A stretch of 64,000 nucleotides of DNA from assembly GCA_936450465.1 (NCBI GenBank), contig OW388297.1, positions 48,436,130 through 48,500,129 of the forward strand, given 5' to 3'. Source of the stretch: Gibbula magus (Eukaryota > Mollusca > Gastropoda > Trochida > Trochidae). The notes beneath the pieces were generated by a model. The model saw nothing but the letters and a program-made list of their open reading frames with translations, was not told the origin of the DNA and did no database searches. A program made the position numbers and the translations under genes. Shown here one piece after another: positions 29,717-42,600 of the stretch (position 1 is the first letter of the stretch; each line of letters opens with the position of its first letter).

Positions 29717-30166
29717 AGATGCATTCATTGTGTCTGGCTTTAATCACAGCCAACATACAATATGTGCTGATTTCAGTTAAATAATTTCGCCCAACATGCA
29801 TATCCAATTATATCATAATTAATAATTTCCAATGAAAATAGATTATTCATGTGCAGAAACAACAACTACACGTCCCGTTTGCATACGCAGTAGATATATG
29901 ACCTAGTAAACATTATCAACCCAAATTTGTCTTTTTATCTGTTGTAAATAAGTTTCCAAATTACATTTGACTAATTAACGCGCATCAATCGTGGTGCATT
30001 GTCCGATTTTGTATTATTATCAGATATCACCTTTACCTTATACCGTCACTATACCTTATCGCCTATCATCAAAATGGTAATTTCAGCGATTTTCAGTAGT
30101 TCCGGATAAAAACAACACCATTTATAACTTTTTGCATATCTGACCCACAACACAATAGATGCACCT
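29717..30166 (+). mobile_element. TTAA MITE family 2, copy B
   Basis: The termini are AGATGCATTCATTGTGT and ACACAATAGATGCACCT, with TTAA on the left and TTGA on the right. It is diverged from copy A and lies just downstream of the mucin-type gene's stop codon. Confidence 0.82.
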
Positions 30167-30383
30167 TTGAGAGCAATAGCTTACATTGTCAGTATATAGT
30201 AGATCGCATATTATCAGAAAATTGCATAGCGTGCATAGTTTAAATGGTATACATTTTCATTCAAATATAACAGAATGACATGGGTGCACATAGAACATCT
30301 ACTTTCAGAGTTGATAATCGTGAATAAAATAATCAGTAATAATGATTTCTTCTTTCATAGTCATAGTGGGAATAGAATATTAT

Positions 30384-30604
30384 CTAAATCAGATTTCCGT
30401 CCCCAGTGGAAGAGGTAACTCCAAGTGTCTCTATAGAAGCAAGGTTGCTTACCCCTCCAATAGAGTCATTATCCAACCCATTTTCTCCGGGCGAGGAAGA
30501 CATGCCTTGTGACGTCATTCGCTTCCTGATGACGTAAACGATGATGACGACAACGACGATGACAACCAGTGAACCTACACCTACTCCGGTTCCTATGGCA
30601 ACAG
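30384..30604 (-). CDS. mucin-type gene exon 7: transmembrane helix and tail
   Basis: The acceptor is TCTGCCTAG at 30605; entry phase 1 completes Ala. The hydrophobic helix is about 25 residues, Val/Ile-rich with a Gly-rich start (GTGVGVGS). It is followed by RKRMTSQGM and a Ser/Asn/Gly tail ending DGNLI and TAG at 30384. There is no recognised signalling motif in the tail. No strong polyadenylation signal was seen immediately downstream. Confidence 0.75.
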
Positions 30605-33600
30605 CTAGGCAGAAGAAACAAAAGAAATCCAAATTGTATTTCCGGAAATCATTAATAGCCATGCCTTTATAATAAGTTTAAGTTGTGGTATTTACTTTAT
30701 AACAACCCTTAAATTATTTATTTATTCTACGTCCAGTACACATATGCGTTTTATCTAGTATAAATGTATATGAAGGCAAAACTGTAACATAACCTGCACT
30801 ACTAGCTTTATATAGTGGCACTCGCCACCAACAGAAACGTTTACGAGAGTAAGCAAACTAAAACAACGTCGTAAAATGAGATGGCATCAGCCATCATGCC
30901 AATTAGTGATTTACATATTTGGCAAAAGCATATACACGGTAGGCTCTATTGACATGGCTTTCTACACATGAAAAGCTCAATTATTATAGAAACCAATGAG
31001 AGTGATGAACCATCCCTACTGTTAAAAAAGCAATACTGATACTTCTGGATAACTTCGTGTTATTCACAATAAAGCAGATTCCATGACAACGGTTACCATT
31101 CTGAGTGTCCTGCTGGGAGTCCATCTGACCCTGCACATTTCCGGAATCGGGAGTCGTCTCTGCTGCCTTCACTGTCTGTGTACTGGCTGGCTGGGAGGGA
31201 CTTGTCTCCACTGTGGATGTTGTTGTCGGGGTTGTTGTTGTCGTTGTTGGAGATCTTGTGGATTCTGTTTCGGCCTTGACACTCGTTTTCAATGTGGAAG
31301 TTGTTTTTGTTGTACTCGTTAATTGTTTGGTAGATTCTGGTTTTGATGTAGTTGTGGGCGTTGACCCAGTGTTTGCACTGGTTGTTTTAATAGACGTTGT
31401 TGTTTGTGTCTGATCTTGCGTTGATGGTTGACTTCTTGTAGCAGATGCTGTCATTTGTACAGTGTTAGTACCAGTTGTCTTAGAAGGAGATGTACTTTCT
31501 GGCGTGGTGCGGATGTTTACGATTGGTGAAACGGTAACTTCCGGTCTCCTAGTAGGGACTATAATTGTATAGAAGCCACAGGTTTGACAACACATACTCA
31601 GCTCTGTCTGTGTCATGAAGGAACACTCGTCTCGAGAGCAACCAGTCATGCTGTCTCCGTATTCGCAACCTGAAATAGTGTGACTTGTAGTAAGATAAGA
31701 TAAGATTATACTTTATTGTCCTTTAAAGAGGTTCCCAACAATAATCATAATAAATGAAAAATCGCTGTAAATTGGCATGATGCAAGCTGAATATGTATTA
31801 TTCGAGATTCAAAAAGAAAAAGTGCCTGTCACGGACCTTTTATTTCTGCAAAATGATGTTTTCTTGTGGTAATGTCTCAAAAAATGGCAAATTTGTTTTA
31901 TTTTGTTAAAGTCACTTTTTCAAAAATAATGATAAGAGCTATATTGTTGTTTTCTTTCAGAAATGGAATGTTATTAAAATAGAAAAGTGATTTCTGCAAT
32001 TTGTATGTTGCTTTTTCTTCATTAACCTTATATGATAATATACAATGTCAACAATGGATTCTGCAGAAATAACTTCAAAAGTCCTGTTCAAGAATAACAA
32101 TAAATGAAAAATAATTCTAACATGATCAAACTTGTGGGAAACTTACTGTTGAAAAATAATAGACAATAAAAAATATATGTCACGGACCTATTTTCTGAGT
32201 AAATTGATGCTGAAGTTGAATATTTATGAAAAATATTGGCAAAGGGAGAATTGTTTTATTTCATAATTCATTTATAAAAGGTTGTAGAGCAGATAATCTT
32301 TTTACCATAAAACCTAAACTATTTCACACAACCATAATACCACTACTTTTCTTTATTAGTATTCAAAAGTAATTTGATTTTTTAATGTTTCTCACAACAC
32401 ACTGTTGATGAAAGATTTACCTAAGCTATTAAGTCCTGAGAGCGAAAATGTGACAATTGGATATGTGCGTGGGCAATTGTTTCGAACCTCTTTAAGGGAA
32501 TTTGTCCTACATTTAAAAATGTCTTACATCACAAAATACATAAATACAAAGATATTAAGACAAGTGCGTTGATACTACATAAAAAGCAGGGCACTCATAA
32601 AAATAAACATGTTAAGACTGTCACAGCATTGCATATTAGGACAACAGATATTTGTCACAGTCCTTGTATTTAGAGTTCATGACTTGATGCTACTAGGTAG
32701 GAAAGACTTGTAAATGTATACCCGGGTCTATACAAAGATTGCTGCTTTCAAATTGCCTACATTTATTCGATTTGCTAGTTTGCTAATCTTCGTCATTTTG
32801 ACAATTTAGCAGATGAGTTTGAATGCGTTTATAACCTTAGATCGTTGTTGTATATCACTCTGGGGTTAATAAAGGAAACATTTAAGGATAAATATTAGTT
32901 ATAATGCATCGATCGGTGTTATTTAAAAAGGAATCGATGAGTAAATCGATGATATTTGCTGACGAGAGAAGCTACAAGCATTTCTTGTTTCAAATGTAGG
33001 TTAATTCATTTAAAAAGCTTCAGGATTAATCAGTTAGATTTGAATACTAGAAATCGTTCTCCATCAGGGCCCGACAGGGGTCAAGGTCAGATCAAGGTAT
33101 TGTGGTAATAGATACACATACACTGATGGAGCAGGATGTTTGAAATGGTCTAGAGCAAAAAGGCATCGTATCTTAACCAATTAAGATATTCATATTTTAA
33201 TAACTTGTCTTCAGACCTGCTAGGTTTAGTTTGGCAACAGCACAGGAACCACAACACGTCTGCTGCATGACGTCATCGTAACACTGCTTCCGGTCACGTG
33301 TCACAAGTTGATCACAAGACAATCCGTCTCTTGTAAACCCTCTGTTGTCTCCAAACGGGCAGGATTCTTTAACAAATCGTCATCAACATCAAGACAGTGT
33401 GTTTTCGTTTCTTTTGTTTGAGATGGAAGGTGATGTGATTTTACTGAATGATTGATATATAACATGATTATATTTGGGATAACACTACCTTTAATAGTAC
33501 AAATTCTTACAAATACTTTTTTCGGGTCGTGTATCTTGCGAGATTCGAACCCACACCCTCAAACTAAGGTAACTATCGCCAGCACTGACCTTACCAGCAG

Positions 33601-36600
33601 CTTACCACACGACAATTTCGCCTTTTCTTGAAAATTCATCTCTAATATTTACAATGTTTAAGTTTGTGCATATGCAAGTTTTATAATTCAAATTAGAACT
33701 TCTAAAGGTATAATTACAAGTTTTAAAGGGGAAGTACCACGTTTTTTCGCCCAAATAAGTCGATGAAATGTATTTGAAAAATAATGTCACCAATAGTCAA
33801 ACACCCTTCTCTCTTCGGAAAGTCAAGTTAAAAATGAATGTACATGGTTCGGTCAAGTCATGGGAATGATCGTTTTGGTAATTCAAAATAATAAAATGTG
33901 TTCACAATAAAATGACCGCCATGCAATGTTTGCTCAATACGGGACTTCGTTACTACCATTACGGATAATTGGTTTGTGTAATAAGATGTTTTACCCTCTG
34001 AGGTACATTTAAATGACATAAATTATCATTATAATGGGAAATTGGGGGAAAACATTTTTTACTGCCCCTTTAATGTTGTATATTGGTACTTACAACTTAC
34101 GACTACAACTGCTTAATATACTAATCTTAATATTCAACCAAATTAAGTTGAATTTGCAACAATATTAAGTTGAAAAATTAACACAATTAAGATTAATTTT
34201 AAAAACAGTTACATGAATTTTCAAGATAAAATCTTGACTTTTCAACAGCTTGAATTTACAAGATTACACCCCTAATGCTTATATGCGCGATTCTACGACT
34301 TTTCAAACTATCCGAGAAAATTATTCATTGTAATATTACCCTGCAGAAATATTCTTAACTTTTGTTTTTAACGGTTATTCGTGCACTTTTTTCATTTGAT
34401 GGGTTTTTTGTGTATTTTTTAATTCAGCAAATCAACAACGAGCTATCACAATAACGGAAAAGTTTGTCATGTTGGCTTATTATTATTTTCGTCCATTCGT
34501 TGCATAGGTTATGAATGAGTTATGCTGAATGATAGTGTAGAGTGGCCCTATACACATAGCACATTGCAGAGAAGTCGTGCATCCATTGTGTTGTTCGGGG
34601 TCACATATTCCAAACGTTATAAATGGTGTTACTTTATCGAGAAGTACCGACTGTTACCGAAAACTACCATTTTGATGATAGTAGACTTAGCATATTGACG
34701 ATATGAAGGTAAAAGTAGTGATTTGCACAGCGTGTAGCGCGCGTCAATGAGTAAAACGTAATTTTGGAATCTTATTTATAACAGAAAAAAACGACAAATT
34801 TGAGTTGATAATGTTTAATAGGTCACATAACTACTGTGCATGTAAATAGGACGTGCAGTTTCGGTTTCTGCACATGCATAATGATGTTACTCAATTTTAA
34901 TTGGAAACTAGTAATTATGATATGTTTGGGGATTGGGGATACATATGCAAGCTGAGTTAATTTATTTGTTTTGTAGACAACACATGTGGTGAGTCGGAAC
35001 GTCTTAAAGCCAAATAAAATTTTATGAAACAAAATGGATGCACCTTTAAGCAATACGTGCCCATTTCCCTTCGCTCGAAGGTAGTTCAAGTCATCTGACT
35101 GATGTAACGATACCTAAACACTAAGAGTAAAGTTTTAATTAATTTAATCGCACAATTTTCTTCCAGTACGGATACCCATTTTCTATTGATACGGTTTATC
35201 GGGTCGTATAATGAGATGGTTCACCCGATACACATCTTAAGTAACAATATATTGTATAAACTTCAATAATAAAAAGAACATTTGAAAAGAAACGTGTAAC
35301 AGCGCCTTTAAAGCGGCTGTAGCACTTTTTTCAAATTTATAATGATAGTTTATGTCATTTAAGGTCATTCAGAGTGTACTAAATCGCATTCAACAAACCA
35401 ATTATCTGTAGTGGTATTAACGATGTCACGCGTGCATGGTGGTCATTTTGATGTGAACACCCTATATTGTTTCGGTGGACAAAAATAATTGCCATTGCTT
35501 AACCAAACCATAAACACTCGTTTTTAACCTGGTTTTCCGAAGAGCGAAGCTATCGTTAATTTTCAAATCCATTTCATCAACTTATTTGCGTGAAAACACG
35601 TACTACAGCCCATTTAATACACTAAGAAGCTAAGTGAAAAAAGTGACAATAATTTGTTCATACTTCATACGTTCAAAATGTTTAATAGATGTGTAATTCA
35701 TGTGAAGGTTATACATACCTTGAACTGTAACGGCATATTGCGAATATTGACATCTTCCATCATAACACCACTGTGAATACCAAAAATAAAGATTATGATA
35801 TTGTGACATGCATATATGAATAGTGACTTAAAACGCTGTGAAATATAATTTAGTTGTAGATCTGTAAAGAGTTTCCTATTTTGTGACATTTCCGAAATCA
35901 AAATAATATTGTATTGTGACATGCGTATATGTATAATGAATGAATACGTTGTGTTTATATACTCACTTACAAAATAAAGGTGCCCACATATTTAAAAGAG
36001 TATACAATGAAATATTGATGTCGGAGAAAGTAGATTTTGAATGTATTTGATAGACATATATTTTGTAAAGATGTGCTCACAATTTCACACATCGGAGTAT
36101 GATACTTTTATTTTTATTTCTGTTCAAATACATTTTGGTTGCTAACATCGTTTTTTTATCTTTTATTTTTATATAAGGACGTTTCTTTTGAACGTTAGTT
36201 TAGTTTTAGATCTTTAGATCTTTAGATCATTTATTTGGTGCCAGTTTCAAAATCAAAATGAAAGATTAAGATATAGTGGCATTTATACAGACTATAATGT
36301 TCGTGTTGCCTAACGAAAATCAATGAAAACGTAATAATAATATAGTTACAGATCTGGCAAGATTTTCCTATTTAGTCAATCTTTTTACAGTTTATATGTT
36401 TAGACCTTTGACTGCCGACGGGATGAAACCTGTAAAAGGTTCGTATGAAGAACATGAGTAAAACCAAATAAACCCAATTAGTGAAGCCTTTAAATACATT
36501 ATCAAGTAGTATGTAACTATAATCATGAAATTTAATTTCCTTTTAGTCACCGATTATTCGTCTAAAAACTATGTAAGATCTGAGACAGCCTATTTCTAAA

Positions 36601-39600
36601 GGTTTATACTCATTTTGCAAAGGAACTAATTCCATATATAGATCAAATGTAAGCTACATGTGAACATGTGGTTTTCAAGGCAGGTTGTATACAGAGTTTT
36701 CGATATTAATTCCGCTTTGTTTTGCAGACCGGGCATCACTGGGCATTTACAATTCTACATAACCGCCATATACGTCTAGCGTTTATATTGGAGGTCATTC
36801 TTTTCCCACAAATATTACTCCCTTTATATTTTTGACCGTTGCCTCTGTTCTAGTGCAATATTTCTCGTTTCTGACAAAATCCCTGCTTTTCATCCAATTA
36901 AATATCTCGTTACCGAGATACTTAGATTTAAACCTTTCACAGCAAAGGATCTGTCTAATTAGCATATGTCCTTCGAATACGTCTGATATAAATAAACTTT
37001 TTACAGGGGTTCTTTTTTGTCTAGCCTACTCTCCTTTATTCATCGGGATATTTATGCTATTTTTTTTCACAAACTTAAACATAAAAAACCCTTTAAAAAT
37101 CGTCGTTTTGAAATCTCCTTAACTAGGCAAGATAGGAGAGTGCAATATGGTTATTTGTCTTTATGCCGTCCTACAGTAACCAAGCGACAACGAATTGGAG
37201 TCCAAGATGGTACGTTATGTCGACAACAACTTTCATTAACATAATTTCCATATTTTGTAAATATTAATTTTGAATGTAAACAATAGTGCCCAAAAGACCC
37301 TCTTGAAATAGCGATTTTACCATCACATCGCTATTTGAACAAGCGCACAAATAACACTATCATACCATGATGAGTGAAATGTTCAGTACATGCACTTGCA
37401 CATGCACATTTACGAAACATATACTTATCCAAGACATTCTAGATTGACTTTGTACGGTTGCAGTATTTCGTTTGAAAATGTTGTAACGTTTCTTTTGGCC
37501 AATGCAACCAGTAAGGATTCTATTTCTAGTCGATAATTTATCCCCAATAGAACAGAGGCTACAATCGGAAATCTGCTTGAAGGGAGTAACCTTGTGTGGG
37601 TAGCGAATGATTGGAGGCAAATACGGCGTATATGTTTATTGTACCTTTTGGTCCCCACACTGGATGCCGTCGTACGAGGAGAAGGCTGTACATGAGTCAA
37701 AGAGCGGGTCCTTGCAGTACACACCTACGTTGCAGATACCGCTGTAGTTGCTGTCGTACTCCTCCTGTAATACAGCAAACTTAGTGTTACACCAACAACT
37801 GTGTTTTAAAGGGGCAGTAGCACGTTTTTTTTGCTCAAATAAGTTGATGAAATAATATCGCCACTAGTAAAACACCCTTCTCTCTTAAATGAGTGTACAT
37901 GGTTCTGTAAAGCCATTTGAATCATTTCACATGTTCACATTAAAATGTTCACATTAAAATGACCGCCATGCAATTTTTGACGCAACACCGTTATTACCAC
38001 TACGGATAATTGGTTTGTGCAATAAGATGTTTTACCCTCTAAAGTAAATATAAATGAGATAAACTACGATTATAAATGGGAAATTTAATGACTTTCGAAA
38101 TGTTATTTAACAGTTTAAACGATAAACGTGCTATTGGTATGGGAATGTGAAACACAAAATCGCACGTGCACGTGTATCATTGGGCAATCATGACACTACT
38201 ATCAAATGCTTTTTCTTTATTAAACTTTTAAAAAACCTTACAACGTGAATTGTAATTGTAGTTTGATTGAAAGTTTGATTAAAACAGCATGTTATAACCA
38301 AAAATTAAATTCTTTAATCATATTTCCTGTGAACTACATTTTGCGCGTGGTGACACTAAAGCGATGTGGTATTATGGTGGGCGGAGCTTAGCGCCTGATC
38401 TAAGACAATACTAAACATTTGTTTTATCATGCATGCGCTGTACATTTTTTACAGAGATTTGTTTATATTCAACTGTTTATTAACTGATTAGAAATCGCTT
38501 CATTTGCATAGTTTGAATTTATAAGAAATAGATTTCATAATGCGTTTGTTCGCTGGCTCATAAACGGTTTGAAAGTTCAAGTTAAACTGTAGTATATTTG
38601 CTGTCGACAAGCTCCGGCATTTATACCAGTTTAACTTGCACCTTTCAAACCGTTTATAAACCAGTGAACAAACACATTATTAAATATATTTCTTAATTGC
38701 ACGTGCAATTCGTGCAGTTGCGACGGTTTAAAATGTAAAACAGATAATGCCCGTGCAACTCGTGCAGTTACAAAGGTTGTGTGACGTAGAATACAAACTG
38801 CACGTGCATCCCGTGAATTAGAAAACATTGAAATAGAGGGTCAACTCGAGCTCGAATATCCAAAGGGGTCGAGAACTAAACGACAAAGAATTGAAATTAG
38901 CAATACACCTACGACATGTCTGTAACTTTTGCTTCGGATTTGATACTTTTTCAAAGGTTGTGTTTAAACTATTCGATTAACAAAGTGACACTAGCTTCAA
39001 GCACATTTCACACAATGTTTTTTGGTTCTAAAGACCAATATCCTACTTACCCTACATAAGGACGAGCCCACACCGAGACGCGATTCGCAGATGTCATCTG
39101 GGTTCTTTAGTTCCTCGGGCATCCACGACATGACAGTCTCCAACATGCCGCGCTCCAACCTCCCCGCCTCTCCCCCCGGGCATGCTGTGGGGTCAAATAC
39201 AGACATAGTGAAACAGGCGAGAAAATACACATTTCTAAGAAGTGATGTTACGATTCAAACCCGGAACCAACGGGCGAGAGTCCAACGCAAAGGGATATCC
39301 CATTAGCCGAAGCCAGTAGGAAGATACACCTAACCTAATCTAGTTAGAACTTACTTTTTTAAGAAATGAATTTAAATGATGGGTGCTGCAGGGTTAGCAG
39401 GACACTTTCGCAGTAACCCGGGTTGACGTATTTTTTCCAACGTCATGTCTCTTTATATCGCTTTTACTGATATTGGATTCTGATTATTGTATTATAAGTT
39501 GACGAAAATATATATTAATTTGCAATACATGACATCAGCTGTGTTTGCAGGATATAGTGTGAATAATGTATGGGTGTTTAACAGGCTTATGGTATATGTA

Positions 39601-42600
39601 CAATATAAACTGCCAGGCAAAAGAAAGTACTTACCTCAGTTGGTTTCGATTAATTCAATATTTAAATGAAATCAGATGTATTTGACTATGGCACGATACA
39701 ATAATACTTATATGTAGTGGTTTGAATGAATTAATTTGTGACTGTGGTTAAATTTTAGTTAAAATTTCTTTGTTTAATGAAGACAAGGGTAAGGAATGAT
39801 ATGTACACCAACATGACCCCTGCCATGTTTAAAATGTCGTAAATGTTTGCAGAATCAGGCACATTTATTTATTTTCGCATAGATTATATGTCTTATATTT
39901 CGATGAACAGTTGTGTATCATCAAAAAGATAAGTTTTTAAAATTAAAAAGATGTATTCTTATACTGCTGACTAAATATCTTTACTTTTCAGTTTTAGATT
40001 ATGACATTGAAAACTTGAGATATTTGCAATTGAAAATCATACATATGATAAAATCAACTGAGGTAAGTACTTTCTTTTGCCTGGCAGTTTACTTCATGAA
40101 AGTAAACACGAGTGGTGTTTTCCCGGCTAGAAACTGTGTGCGCCTTGTGTCACTCCGCCGGTTCCTGTTTCTGGATGACCCCTTCACACTGTACTGTTTC
40201 GTATTATACACCCAGGGGCAAAAGAAACGATACCATGCAAATACAAGATATTTCAATCCACGATCGTTACATACGCACGGGTAACGTAATGTCTTCAGAA
40301 GCCAACTAAACTACATTTGGAATTTCAAAACATTACTCTGCAACACGTTTGAAGAAATAGTCGGTTTAGAATCTCCTTAACTAGACGATATAGGAGAGAG
40401 GCTTTTTTCTTGTTTTATGACGTAATACAGTAATGATGCTTCAACAAAATTTATGTCCACATTATCCGAATAAGATCTTAAACTTCATAATTTCGATATT
40501 TCATAAAATGTTACCTAAAATGCCAATGACCAGACTTCTCCTCTTTGAAAAAGCAGTTTCAGTACCCCAATGTGTGTTTGAACAGATATAACATACATAT
40601 ATATGTTCAAACACACATGGGGGTACTGAAATTGCTATCATACTCTAATAAATGAAACTGTGTATATCTCTTTGCGAAATCTAACATCATCATAGCCATT
40701 CAATATCGACTTTTTCCGGCAGAAATAGTTTGTGTTTGAATAGTTTGTAGCGTTCTTTTGCCCTTGGTTTATAATACACACATTTCAGAAATCAATTAGA
40801 TATTTATTTTAACTTTGTCACACAGATTATTCTAAGAAGGCGTAGTCTGTAGATAAACTTCAGTCCAACTGATGCTATTTTGATGAAGATTAAACGCAGT
40901 TACGTGAATAGCGTGATTTACTGTTTTTCCAGAAACTGAAAACAATGCTTCTTTTTTAAACGTTTTCTTTGTGTTAGAACTATTTCTTCCAATGCAGTAC
41001 TTGGTGACATTGATAACACACAATTATGTGTTAAATATTACAGAAGATGTACAAATAAGTGTACAGAATATTACATATGGACGATTATTGTCACCCCAAA
41101 TCATGTGTTAAGGAGGTTCCACACACTAAGTAAAATCCACTACAAACCATTGAAACTGTTCTACAAGGTGGCGTAGCAAGCTAATGGGGACCCCACAATT
41201 TTCATACTTTTCCTCTATGTCTTGAAATATTTGTTTCTTATTTTGATCTAAATTTAAAGAGTAACAATTATGAAGACAGTATCAATAAAATAAAAAGCTT
41301 TTCCATGTTGATTAACAATGTTTAAAAACAAAAAGTAAACGCGTATGAAGAAATTTTCTAAAACATTTGAGGAATTCTGTAGGGGAAAAAGAGGCTTGTA
41401 AATTCAAAACCCACTACAGTGACTCAAACATTTTTAGAACCATAGAATTGGATATATAAATCAATATAACGAAAGAAAAAAGGGAGGTCACCATCCTATT
41501 TCTAATAATATTTAATAAAAACCAAGATAATGTAAAAATGTTGTTCAAGGGGAGATAGCTCCAAAGCTTTACTGAGTACTACTTAAATAGCATTTTTCAC
41601 TTTAATTATATTGTAGACAAAAAAAGATTGTATTATCATAACATAAAGTGTATTTTGATTAGTTACAATAAAATGATTAAATGATCCTATACCAAAAGGT
41701 GTATTTAAAATTCCAATGTACATGTATGACACTGTTACTGAAAATGGTCACAGAAGCTACAAGGCTATGAGAGTGTGCAGAAACGGGGTGTGTTGAACCT
41801 CTTTTAGTATGTTATTGTCACCCCAAATCATATGTTAATATGTTAAAGTTACAAGATGATATTGGACGCTGCAGCTGGGTCACCAACTTCCCAATGCAAG
41901 GCATAACTCTTGCCATTCTCCATTACTGGCTGATTTAGGCCTTGCAGTATTTCCTTAAAAAATCTGTGTTTGGAAATCCAGGCCCGCTATGCATTTCTGG
42001 TACAGCGATTCACTGTCTTGACACAAGAAAGCGAGGGAAATACCGCAAGGGATAAATCAGCCAGTAATGCAGACTGGCAAGAGTTATGCCTTGCGTTTGG
42101 AAGTTGCTGGGTCACACGCAATTTATAAGTGTTAGATCACAAAGGAATATGGGAACGTTGATATGTTTGTGGAAGATTTTAAACTAAGATGTCAAGATAT
42201 TCAAATTCAGAATTGATATTAATCCAGAACCAAAACACCATCTTTTGTAAAAGACTATAGAGCATTCAAGTTTTTCATTGAACAAGCAAAATAAGCATAA
42301 TGGAGATCTTATGTTGTTTTAAATGATTTGTAAGGTCTCATACTGAATTAAACTACTTATATCGTCAAACGGGCAGTAGCACGTTTTTTGCAAAATTTAT
42401 TTTTTCAAATTTCCTATTTATAATGATTGTTTGTGCTATTTAAATTTACTTTAGAGGGTAAAGCATCCTATTACACAAACCAATTGTCCGTAGTTGTGAT
42501 AACGGTGTTGCGTATAAAGCAAAAATTGCATGGCGGCCATTTTATTGTGAACACAATTTATTATTTCGAATGACAAAAACGATCCCCATTGCTTTACGGA

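Noticed and set aside
31083..31413. Plus-strand Cys- and Val-rich frames
   Set aside because: Antisense of the Thr-rich stalk; ACN codons read backwards give Val, Cys and Gly.
36832..37244. Two overlapping plus-strand frames with hydrophobic stretches
   Set aside because: Composition follows T-rich intron sequence; no motif, and part is a dispersed repeat.
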